Source: Sulfuricystis multivorans (GTDB lineage Bacteria; Pseudomonadota; Gammaproteobacteria; Burkholderiales; Rhodocyclaceae). Taken from it: 64,000 nt of DNA. Shown here in pieces: positions 47,913 through 55,710 of the stretch. Made by a program: the position numbers and the translations under genes. The DNA lies in contig NZ_AP018718.1 in NCBI RefSeq assembly GCF_003966565.1, positions 1,550,001-1,614,000 of the forward strand, read 5' to 3'. The notes below the pieces were generated by a model. That model had not been told where the DNA came from. It searched no databases and was given only the letters and a program-made list of their open reading frames with translations. Each line of letters begins with the position of its first letter. The stretch's first letter is position 1.

Positions 47913-49581
47913 GCAAACCGACATCCTCTACCTCGGCCACCCGCGCTTTGCCGACCGCGAGCTCGCCGATCTCGCCGCGCGCGAGGGCATCGCGGCCGCC
48001 TGGCAACGCGCCTTCGAGCAACATGGCGCCGCCGCGCCCGCCCAGGCGACGGGTGATTTCGCGGTCGCCGTCGCGCTCGCCGACGGCCGCCAGTTCCTCG
48101 CCATCGACCGCTTCGCGATCCAGACGCTGTGTTACCGCATCGTTGACGGGCGGCTGACCGTCGCCGCGCGCGCGGACGAGCTCGGCGCCAGCGAACTCGA
48201 TCCGCAAGCGCTGTTCGACTACCTCTATTTCCACGTCATCCCCTCGCCGCGCACCATCTTCCGCGACGTCTTCCGTCTGCCGCCCGGCCATTGTGCGTCA
48301 TTCGCAAACGGCCGCTTGAGCGTCGCTCCCTATTGGCAGCCTGATTTCGCCGAAGTGCGCAACCCCTCCTTCCCGACGCTGGCCAAGGAATTCCGCGCGC
48401 TGATCGAACAGGCGGTCGCCGAGCGGCTCGCCGCCGGCCCCGCCGGTTGTTATCTCTCCGGCGGCACCGACAGCTCGACGGTCGCCGGCATGGTGACGCA
48501 GATCCGCGGCCAGCCGGCCGACACTTATTCGATCGGTTTCGACGTCGCCGGCTATGACGAAATGGAATACGCGCGCATCGCGGTCAAGCACTTCGGCACG
48601 CGCCATCACGAGTACTACGTCACGCCGGACGATCTCGTCGCCGGCATGCCCAAGGTCGCGGCAAGCTACGACCAGCCCTTCGGCAACTCCTCCGCGGTGC
48701 CGGCCTACTACTGCGCGCGCATGGCGCAACAAGACGGCTATCAACGCATGCTCGCCGGCGACGGCGGCGACGAGCTGTTCGGCGGCAACGCCCGTTACGC
48801 CAAACAGCGCATCTTCGGCCTCTACGACCATCTGCCGCTGATCCTGCGCGAGGGCTTGCTCGAACCGGCCTTCGCCGACAGCACGGTGTTCGATCACGTG
48901 CCGCTGCTGAAGAAAGTCGCCAGCTACGTCCGCCAGGCGCGCGTGCCGATGCCCGAACGCATGCAGACCTACAACCTCCTGATGCGCATGGGGCTCGAAA
49001 ACGTCTTCACGCCCGAATTCCTCTCCCGCGTCGATGCCGCCGAACCGGCACGCCACCAGCGCGAAGTCTATGAAGCCGTTCCTGCTTCGGCTTCGCTCGT
49101 CAACAAGATGCTCGCCTACGACTGGCGCTACACGCTGGCCGAAAACGACCTGCCCAAAGTGATCGGCTCGGCGCAACTGGCTGGCATCGAACCTGCTTTT
49201 CCGCTGCTCGATGACCGCCTGCTGGAATTCTCACTGCGGTTGCCGACCTCATACAAGCTGAAAGGGCTCAAGCTGCGTTGGTTCTTCAAGGAAGCGCTAC
49301 GCGGCTTCCTGCCCGACGAAATCATCACCAAGAAGAAACACGGCTTCGGCCTGCCCTTCGGCCCGTGGGCGGTCGCTCACCCGGCACTCAACCGGCTCGC
49401 TACCGATGCCCTCAATGGCCTCGCCGACCGCAACATCATCCGGCGCGACTTCATCGACCGCCTGCTCGAAGAGCATCTGCCGGCGCATCCGGGCTTCTAT
49501 GGCGAACTGGTGTGGATCATGACGATGCTGGAGCTATGGCTGCGGGCCCAGCCGGATGACATCGGCCTGAGTCAGCCATGA
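47905..49581 (+). CDS. Asparagine synthetase-like amidotransferase lacking the N-terminal Cys
   Basis: Protein of 558 residues with the AsnB domain order. The N-terminal Ntn-like domain is preserved in outline (GDFAVAVALADGRQFLAIDRFAIQTLCYRI, then ADELGASELDPQALFDYLYFHVIPSPRTIF). The protein begins MNKQTDILYLG, however, so the catalytic Cys2 of glutamine-dependent enzymes is missing. The synthetase domain is intact: PP-loop LSGGTDSSTVAG and GDGGDELFGGNARY. It would use ATP to adenylate a carboxylate and join it to an amine not taken from glutamine, as in beta-lactam synthetase-type relatives. Overlaps both neighbours; exosortase A-type context. Confidence 0.87.
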   Translation: MNKQTDILYLGHPRFADRELADLAAREGIAAAWQRAFEQHGAAAPAQATGDFAVAVALADGRQFLAIDRFAIQTLCYRIVDGRLTVAARADELGASELDPQALFDYLYFHVIPSPRTIFRDVFRLPPGHCASFANGRLSVAPYWQPDFAEVRNPSFPTLAKEFRALIEQAVAERLAAGPAGCYLSGGTDSSTVAGMVTQIRGQPADTYSIGFDVAGYDEMEYARIAVKHFGTRHHEYYVTPDDLVAGMPKVAASYDQPFGNSSAVPAYYCARMAQQDGYQRMLAGDGGDELFGGNARYAKQRIFGLYDHLPLILREGLLEPAFADSTVFDHVPLLKKVASYVRQARVPMPERMQTYNLLMRMGLENVFTPEFLSRVDAAEPARHQREVYEAVPASASLVNKMLAYDWRYTLAENDLPKVIGSAQLAGIEPAFPLLDDRLLEFSLRLPTSYKLKGLKLRWFFKEALRGFLPDEIITKKKHGFGLPFGPWAVAHPALNRLATDALNGLADRNIIRRDFIDRLLEEHLPAHPGFYGELVWIMTMLELWLRAQPDDIGLSQP

Positions 49582-50540
49582 CGGAACCCGGCGCTGGCAA
49601 GACGGCACAGCACATCACGCTGGCGCTCTTTTTGGCCCTCACGCTCCCCAGCGCCCTAGCCGACACCCTGCGCGTCGGCCCGCACGAACGCCTCACGCGC
49701 ATCGCCGAGGCCGCCCGCCTGGCCAAGGACGGCGACACGGTGGAAATCCTCCCCGGCGAATATCGCGGCGATGTCGCCGTCTGGCTGCAAAAGCGGCTCA
49801 CTGTGCGCGGTATCGGTCAGCGGCCCGTTTTGATCGCCGACGGCAGCAGCGCGGAAGGGAAAGCCATCTGGGTCATCCGCAACGGCGAATTCCACCTCGA
49901 AAACCTCGAATTCCGCGGCAGCCGCGTACCGGCCGGCAACGGCGCGGCCATCCGTTTCGAAGGCGGCAGGCTCACCGTGCGCGACTGCGCCTTCATCGAC
50001 AACCAGATGGGCATCCTCACCAGTAACGACGGCGTTTCCGAACTCGTCATCGAGCACAGCCGCTTCGCCGACGCGCCGCATCAGATGCATTCGCTGCCGC
50101 ACCTGCTCTATGTCGGTCGCATCGCCCGCGTCGAGATCCGCCACAGCCGTTTCGAAAACGGTTTTCGCGGCCATCTGGTCAAATCGCGCGCGCGGCAGAG
50201 CCTGCTCCACGACAATCAGATCGTCGACGGCTCCAGCGGCGAAGCTTCCTACGAGATCGACCTTCCCAACGGCGGCATCGCCACGATCACCGGCAACACC
50301 GTCGCCCAGAGCGCGAAGACCCAGAACCCCGTGTTGATCTCTTACGGCGCCGAAGGCGATGTCTGGCCCGACAATGCGCTCACCCTGCGCCACAACGTGC
50401 TGATCAGCGATGTCCTGCCCGGCGGCTGGTTCCTGCGCGTCCATGGAGACAAATTCCCCACCCCGCCCCGCCTCGACATCGGCGACAATGAAACGCACGG
50501 CATTGGCATCCTGACTCCTGCCGAAGCAACAAGCCGATGA
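49578..50540 (+). CDS. Secreted right-handed beta-helix protein (paralogue 2)
   Basis: Exported protein of 320 residues, paralogous to the 38021-39343 product over its whole length (for example GDTVEILPGEYRGDVAVWLQKRL against GDTIEIEAGDYPGDVAVWKQNEL, and the QNPVLISYGAEG block). The ATG overlaps the preceding stop (ATGA). Residues 2-9 (TEPGAGKT) are encoded by a dispersed-repeat copy and precede the signal peptide HITLALFLALTLPSALA. A glycan-binding or glycan-modifying role is plausible from fold and context only. Confidence 0.82.
   Translation: MTEPGAGKTAQHITLALFLALTLPSALADTLRVGPHERLTRIAEAARLAKDGDTVEILPGEYRGDVAVWLQKRLTVRGIGQRPVLIADGSSAEGKAIWVIRNGEFHLENLEFRGSRVPAGNGAAIRFEGGRLTVRDCAFIDNQMGILTSNDGVSELVIEHSRFADAPHQMHSLPHLLYVGRIARVEIRHSRFENGFRGHLVKSRARQSLLHDNQIVDGSSGEASYEIDLPNGGIATITGNTVAQSAKTQNPVLISYGAEGDVWPDNALTLRHNVLISDVLPGGWFLRVHGDKFPTPPRLDIGDNETHGIGILTPAEATSR
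49588..49607 (+). repeat. Dispersed repeat, copy at the second beta-helix gene
   Basis: CCGGCGCTGGCAAGACGGCA preceded by GGAAC; begins in codon 4 of the gene (PGAGKTA). Confidence 0.75.
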
Positions 50541-50547
50541 CAGGAAC

Positions 50548-50567
50548 TCGGCTCTGATAGGACGGCA
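50548..50567 (+). repeat. Dispersed repeat, degenerate copy at the DegT gene start
   Basis: TCGGCTCTGATAGGACGGCA preceded by GGAAC; its last A is the first base of the DegT-gene ATG. Confidence 0.6.
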
Positions 50568-51763
50568 TGCTGCTCGACACCCTGATCTTCGATCCCAGCT
50601 CTTGCGGTTTTCCCAGGCCGCGCCTGCCGCTGCTGCCGATCGGCTTTGACGGAATCGCATTCGCAGCACCGTCGGCATGGGCGCCCACCGCGCACTTCCG
50701 CCACTTTTCACGCGGCCGCTATGCCCTGCGCGAAGCCTATCGGCTCGCCGGCATCGGCCCGGGCAGCACCCTGCTCGCGCCAGCCTATCATTGCCGAACG
50801 ATGCTCGACCCGGCGTTGGCGCTGGGTGCCGACGTGGCACTCTACCCACTGCGATCCGACCTTTCGCCCGATCTCGCCGCGCTCGATGCCCTGGCCGACT
50901 CGGCGCCCATCCCCGTCAGGGCATTGCTCGCCACGCACTTCTTCGGTCTGCCACGCGACTTCGCCGCACTCGCCGACTGGTGCGCGGCGCGCCGTATCAC
51001 CCTAATCGAAGACGCCTCGCACGCTTTCTTCACCGAGCAGCACCGTCCTGCCGGCATCGGCGCCTATGGCGCATTCGTCGTCTCCAGCCCTTACAAATTC
51101 CTCCCCAGTCCCGATGGCGGCCTGCTCTACGCACCGGAGGCCGGGCGTCTGCACGACATCGTCCCCAGGGCGCCAAGCTGGCGCGACGAGCTCGCCGGTA
51201 TCGCCAGCTTCTGGCAAAAAGCCCACAGCGCCTCCCGCTGCGACCTCGCGATGCTGGAGGCCGAGCTCACCGCAAACGCCGCCAACCCGAGTCCCCTGGC
51301 CAGCGAGCGCCACGAGTTCGCCGGCCCATCGAGCGACTATCGGCCGGAACATGCCGGCCGAGCAAGTCTGCGCTTGTCTCGGCTACTCTACCGTCATCCC
51401 GATATCGCAGCCATCGCCTCGTCGAGACGCAAGAATTATCGTCGCTGGACCACAGCGACCATGAATCTGCCATACTGTCGGCCGCTTTACCCCGAATTGC
51501 CCGATGATTGCATTCCTTACATGTTCCCACTGCTGATCGAGCACCCCGAAACCCACTTCTACTGGCTCAAGCGGCTGGGCGTACCGATCTGGCGCTGGGA
51601 CAGCATGGCCGCTTCGACCTGCCCGACGGCGACGCACTACCGCTTACACTTGTTGCACCTGCCCTGCCACCAATCCCTCAATGAAAGCAAAATGGACTGG
51701 ATAATCTCGGCTCTCACCAAAGTCGGCGCTGGCAGGACGGCACTTCTCCAAGCATGCCAATGA
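50567..51763 (+). CDS. DegT/DnrJ/EryC1-type PLP aminotransferase-like protein
   Basis: Fold-type I PLP protein of 398 residues. Features: GRYALREAYRLAGIGPGSTLLAPAYHC at the cofactor end, LLATHFFGLPRDFAAL, EDASHAFF with the pyridinium-binding Asp, and SSPYKFLPSPDGGLL with the candidate PLP lysine. Sugar aminotransferases and dehydratases of this type make amino- or deoxysugars. The ATG lies inside a degenerate dispersed-repeat copy, and the C-terminal tail LTKVGAGRTALLQACQ is coded by another copy that overlaps the next gene's start. Thus both ends are bounded by repeats. Confidence 0.82.
   Translation: MLLDTLIFDPSSCGFPRPRLPLLPIGFDGIAFAAPSAWAPTAHFRHFSRGRYALREAYRLAGIGPGSTLLAPAYHCRTMLDPALALGADVALYPLRSDLSPDLAALDALADSAPIPVRALLATHFFGLPRDFAALADWCAARRITLIEDASHAFFTEQHRPAGIGAYGAFVVSSPYKFLPSPDGGLLYAPEAGRLHDIVPRAPSWRDELAGIASFWQKAHSASRCDLAMLEAELTANAANPSPLASERHEFAGPSSDYRPEHAGRASLRLSRLLYRHPDIAAIASSRRKNYRRWTTATMNLPYCRPLYPELPDDCIPYMFPLLIEHPETHFYWLKRLGVPIWRWDSMAASTCPTATHYRLHLLHLPCHQSLNESKMDWIISALTKVGAGRTALLQACQ
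51723..51742 (+). repeat. Dispersed repeat, copy at the DegT/ATP-grasp junction
   Basis: TCGGCGCTGGCAGGACGGCA preceded by CAAAG; codes VGAGRTA at the DegT C-terminus, 11 bp before the ATP-grasp ATG. Confidence 0.8.
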
Positions 51764-52872
51764 ATCTGATCGCCACCGCAAAGGCCGTCCGGAATCTGAC
51801 CGGAAAAACCCTCAGCCGACAGCTGCGCGAAGCCATCGCGTTACGACTTGGCAAACAACGCATCGGCATCTCGGAATATTTCGAATATGGCATTTGGGAT
51901 CCAAAACTGACTGCTGAGCAGCGCGCCGAATTCATCAGCTGGCGGACCAGCGCAGAACTGGACCGCCGTTTCAACAGCGATCATGCACGTGTGCTGGCAA
52001 ATGACAAGCTGATCAACTACATCATCCTCGATTCACTGGGCTTCCCCTTCCCGCGCCCGCTGGCGACATATTCGGTCAATGGCAGACGCATCGCCAAAGA
52101 AACCCTGCTGAAGAGCCGTGGAGATGTCTTCCAATACCTCCAAACCGCCCCCTATCCGCTATTCGTCAAGCCCATTTCGGCCGGCTATGGTCGCGGGGCT
52201 GCCGGGTTGGCTGGCTTCGATGGCAAGCAGGTGCGGTTGTTGGATGGCAACAGGGTCGAGTTTGACAAATTTTTCGCCCCCTTCGATTTCCTTCCCTTCC
52301 AGGGCATGCTGTTTCAGGAGTGTGCAGAATCCCATCCGGCCATTCGCGAACTGACCGGCAGCGCCGCCATTTGCTGCATTCGGATGATCTGCATCGTTGC
52401 ACGCTGCGAAACACTCGTTCATACCGCTTTTTTCAAGATCGTCACGGGACACAACATGCTCGACAATTTTTCCCATGGCGATTATGGCAATCTGCTCGCC
52501 GCCCTCGATACCGAACGGGGCGTCATTACACACGCCATTCGGCGCATGGGGCCGCAAGGTGCCATCGACAGACATCCTGATACCGGAAAGTCTTTGATCG
52601 GCTTCGAAATACCGCTTTGGAGCGAGGCCATTGCCTTGGCCAAGGAAGCATCACGTCATTTTCCAGGGCTGGGCATTCAGAATTGGGATGTCGCCATCAC
52701 ACCGCAGGGCCCCCTGCTGATCGAACTCAACACCGAATCGGAACTCGCCGTACCCCAGGCCATTAGCCACAGAGGACTGATGGATGCACGCCTGGTCGAG
52801 GCGCTACAAATCCTCGAAGCAGAACGCCAGGCCATTTTTGAAGCCATGCGCTTGGGTTGGCATTCGAAATGA
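51754..52872 (+). CDS. ATP-grasp protein (sugar-transfer-associated type)
   Basis: Protein of 372 residues with ATP-grasp features: YPLFVKPISAGYGRGAAGL (ATP-binding Lys and Gly-rich loop), FQGMLFQECAESHPAIREL, SAAICCIRMICIV, and the catalytic end GIQNWDVAITPQGPLLIELNTES with the metal-binding Glu/Asn pair. It matches the ATP-grasp group found with sugar transferases in polysaccharide loci. Such enzymes ligate carboxylates to amines or thiols. The second ATG (51760) is an alternative start. Overlaps both neighbours. Confidence 0.83.
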   Translation: MPMNLIATAKAVRNLTGKTLSRQLREAIALRLGKQRIGISEYFEYGIWDPKLTAEQRAEFISWRTSAELDRRFNSDHARVLANDKLINYIILDSLGFPFPRPLATYSVNGRRIAKETLLKSRGDVFQYLQTAPYPLFVKPISAGYGRGAAGLAGFDGKQVRLLDGNRVEFDKFFAPFDFLPFQGMLFQECAESHPAIRELTGSAAICCIRMICIVARCETLVHTAFFKIVTGHNMLDNFSHGDYGNLLAALDTERGVITHAIRRMGPQGAIDRHPDTGKSLIGFEIPLWSEAIALAKEASRHFPGLGIQNWDVAITPQGPLLIELNTESELAVPQAISHRGLMDARLVEALQILEAERQAIFEAMRLGWHSK

Positions 52873-54992
52873 TGGGGTGGGATCTCAAACCGGCACGCGA
52901 GCACTTCCCAGCCTTCGCCGAAGCATGGGATCGGCTCAATGCCGAGCTTTATGCAAGCCATCCCATGTTCGACAGCCGCTTCGTCGGTTCCCTGCTCGAA
53001 CACTTCGGTAATGGCGACGAACTGCTTTGCATCCATCACGGCGCCGGAAGTGTCGATGGTGCTTTGATCGTCCGTCCACGGGGCCGCGGCCGCTGGGCGC
53101 TTTTTCTGCCTTCGCAAGCCCAGGCCGGTGCGGTGATGCTGAAAAACGCCAAGTTGCTCGAAACCCTGCTGCTGGCTTTGCCCGGCTACGCCTGGAGCCT
53201 CGATCTCCTTTCCATAGACCCGCTCTACTCGCCCGATTGGACGCAGCTAGGCTTGCCACGCATCGTCATGCCACATGCCAACACGATGGCAATTAGCACC
53301 CGAGGCGATTTCGCCGCCTATTGGCAAGCGCGTCCAAAAAACTTGCGACACAATATCAGCCGTTATCTACGGCGTGCCAAACAAGTCGCAGGCGCGATTT
53401 CGGTTCACTGCTTCACCAAACCGAATGAAATCGCTGAAGCACTGAAGCGCTACGGCGTGCTCGAATCGGCTGGCTGGAAAGGCAAAGGGGGAACCTCCAT
53501 CGCGCCAGACAATGCGCAAGGCAGGTTCTACACCGACATGCTCGGCCGCTTCGGCGCCACCGGTCAGGCAATGGTCATGGAACTTCATGCCGGCGAACGG
53601 CTGGTTGCCTCGCGCCTATTCATTGGCCACCCAACGATGTGGATCGCCCTCAAAACCACCTATGACGAAACACAATCCGCCTTTGCGCCGGGCCGATTGC
53701 TGCTGCACGACATGATCGAACGCGCCTTCAACGAAATACCGGATGGCAGCATCGAGTTCTATACCAATGCCACGCGTGACCAGGCCGACTGGGCGACCAG
53801 CTTGCGTCCCATCCCGCACCACCAAATCTTGCGCAACGAGCCCATCGCGACTGCACTCATCACCATCAAATCCCTGCCTCATCGCCTGGCAAAAAACCAG
53901 AATCGCAATGCTTTCGATCCATTGCAGATTCACAGCTTTCCGAACGTCTCATCCCTGCCGCCCAGCGCCCTGGAACTTTTCGAGCAAGCCGAAACGCGCT
54001 ATCCGGAATTCGCTGCCGGGTGGTTCGACAACCTCCATCGCAGCGTGTTCGCGGAAGACCCAGGGATGCGTTATTACGTGGCAGAACGCGCCGGAAAAGC
54101 CGTCGCCATCCTGCCGGTGCGCCTCGCTCGCTATGGTCTCGTGCGGCGCATCGAGGCGCTTGGCAACTTCTACACGTCGCTCTACAGCCCCATCCTCGGC
54201 GAGGATGCCACCGAAGTCGATCTCGCTGCATTGCTGGAAACCGCCAGCCGCAATCATGAGGGCGCCCATGAAATGCGCTTCGCCCCGATGGACCCAGAGG
54301 CGCCCGCCTTTGCCGCTACACTCGCTGCTTTACGCAGCATCGGCTGGATACCTTTCCGCTATTTCTGCTTTGGCAACTGGCATCTGCCCGTCTCTGGCAG
54401 CTGGCAGGATTATTTCCAGCAGCGCGAAGGGCAGCTACGCAACACGATCAAACGCAAAGGCAAGAAATTCGCCGCTGCTGGCGGCACGCTGGAAATCATC
54501 ACCGAGCCGACGCAAGCCGAAGCCGCGATCGCCGACTTCATTCACGTCTACTCGCGCAGTTGGAAGAAGCCGGAGCCTTATCCAGAATTCATTCCAGGGC
54601 TGATCCGCTGGCTGGCAGCCAAAGGCTGGCTGCGCCTCGGTATCGCGCGACTGGTTGGTCAGCCCATCGCGGCCCAGCTCTGGATCGTCGCCCATGGCAA
54701 GGCCTACATTTACAAACTTGCTTACGACGAAGCTCATGCCCAATATGCCCCCGGTACCCTACTCACGGCACACCTGATGGAACACGCAATCGATCGCGAT
54801 CGCGTGCGAGAAGTCGATTACATGATCGGGGACGATGAATACAAAAAGACCTGGATGAGCAACCGAAGAGAACGCTGGGGGATCGTCGCCATCAACCCAA
54901 GAACTTTTCAAGGAGTCTTGCAGCTCCCTAAACAAATCATTGGCCAGGTGATCCGTCTGATGCGCGAGAAGAAGGAAGCTCAGGCTGGCTGA
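52869..54992 (+). CDS. Tandem FemAB/GNAT (BioF2-like) acyltransferase fusion
   Basis: Protein of 707 residues built of two related GNAT/FemAB-like halves. The first (about 1-345) includes RPKNLRHNISRYLRRAKQVAGAI, FYTDMLGRFGATGQAMVMELHAGERLVASRLF and FAPGRLLLHDMIERAF. The second (about 365-700) includes REGQLRNTIKRKGKKFAAAGG, IARLVGQPIAAQLWIVAHGKAYIYKLAYDEAHAQYAPGTLL (within about 595-640) and MIGDDEYKKTWMSNRRERWGI. The second half resembles single-domain proteins of exosortase A loci. It overlaps the ATP-grasp gene (ATGA) and, convergently, the TPR gene by 56 bp. It probably adds acyl or aminoacyl groups to an amino-sugar. Confidence 0.82.
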   Translation: MMGWDLKPAREHFPAFAEAWDRLNAELYASHPMFDSRFVGSLLEHFGNGDELLCIHHGAGSVDGALIVRPRGRGRWALFLPSQAQAGAVMLKNAKLLETLLLALPGYAWSLDLLSIDPLYSPDWTQLGLPRIVMPHANTMAISTRGDFAAYWQARPKNLRHNISRYLRRAKQVAGAISVHCFTKPNEIAEALKRYGVLESAGWKGKGGTSIAPDNAQGRFYTDMLGRFGATGQAMVMELHAGERLVASRLFIGHPTMWIALKTTYDETQSAFAPGRLLLHDMIERAFNEIPDGSIEFYTNATRDQADWATSLRPIPHHQILRNEPIATALITIKSLPHRLAKNQNRNAFDPLQIHSFPNVSSLPPSALELFEQAETRYPEFAAGWFDNLHRSVFAEDPGMRYYVAERAGKAVAILPVRLARYGLVRRIEALGNFYTSLYSPILGEDATEVDLAALLETASRNHEGAHEMRFAPMDPEAPAFAATLAALRSIGWIPFRYFCFGNWHLPVSGSWQDYFQQREGQLRNTIKRKGKKFAAAGGTLEIITEPTQAEAAIADFIHVYSRSWKKPEPYPEFIPGLIRWLAAKGWLRLGIARLVGQPIAAQLWIVAHGKAYIYKLAYDEAHAQYAPGTLLTAHLMEHAIDRDRVREVDYMIGDDEYKKTWMSNRRERWGIVAINPRTFQGVLQLPKQIIGQVIRLMREKKEAQAG

Positions 54993-55632
54993 CAGCAGGC
55001 GATGGCAGATCTTTCCATTTCCCGATCTTTTCCAACTTCTGGCGCAACCCCGGCAACTGGAAGCCCAGTTGATAGGCCTTATGCGCGCTAGCAAGCGCTT
55101 TGTCGTAATCCCTCAGATCGAAATAAGCCAAACCAAGGTTGTAATACACATTGGCATTGTCTCCAGCCAGGGTCAATGCTTCTTCCAGCTTTTTGGCACC
55201 TTGCTCCGTTTCACCCCGTCTGAGCAAATACACACCATAGAGCATCTTCACCATGCCATCGTCGGGTGCAAAACGTTCTGCCCGGTCGAGCCAACAGCTG
55301 ATGCTATAGCGCGATCCCCTCGGTTTTTCAGTTTTTTCCTTCTTCGCCAGATTCATCATTGCCAGCAAGGCCCGATGGTGATTTGGCGAAGCCCGCAAGG
55401 TGTAATCGATGTCCCTGCCCGGGGTGGTAGAAGTGTTTCCGCGCTGCAGGTTTTCGACGAACGGAAGGAAATGAGCGCCTTCGACGATTTCGAGCTTGGG
55501 TTTCTCAGTGCGGTAATCGAATGGGCCATAAGCGTTTCGCAGACTGCCGCAGGCTTCCTGCGCCTGCACCGTCGACACAAAGACCGATACGCCAAAGAAA
55601 AACGTCATCAATATTGAATACCAATGCATCAT
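54937..55632 (-). CDS. Secreted tetratricopeptide-repeat protein
   Basis: Exported protein of 231 residues with a signal peptide (MMHWYSILMTFFFGVSVFVSTVQAQE). A conserved-looking N-terminal block follows (ACGSLRNAYGPFDYRTEKPKLEIVEGAHFLPFVENL), then TPR helices such as NANVYYNLGLAYFDLRDYDKALASAHKAYQLG. The C-terminus is Pro/Ser rich. TPR proteins in export loci scaffold secretion of exopolysaccharide. Divergent from the glycosyltransferase at 55711; its 3' end overlaps the GNAT fusion gene by 56 bp. Confidence 0.82.
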   Translation of the reverse strand: MMHWYSILMTFFFGVSVFVSTVQAQEACGSLRNAYGPFDYRTEKPKLEIVEGAHFLPFVENLQRGNTSTTPGRDIDYTLRASPNHHRALLAMMNLAKKEKTEKPRGSRYSISCWLDRAERFAPDDGMVKMLYGVYLLRRGETEQGAKKLEEALTLAGDNANVYYNLGLAYFDLRDYDKALASAHKAYQLGFQLPGLRQKLEKIGKWKDLPSPAVSQPELPSSRASDGSPGQ

Positions 55633-55710
55633 TGCGTCCTTTCAACGGTATTCTGACCAGTGAGATAACGTTGCTATCATAGCTCGATAACCTTCACGCA
55701 CGCTTACCTC

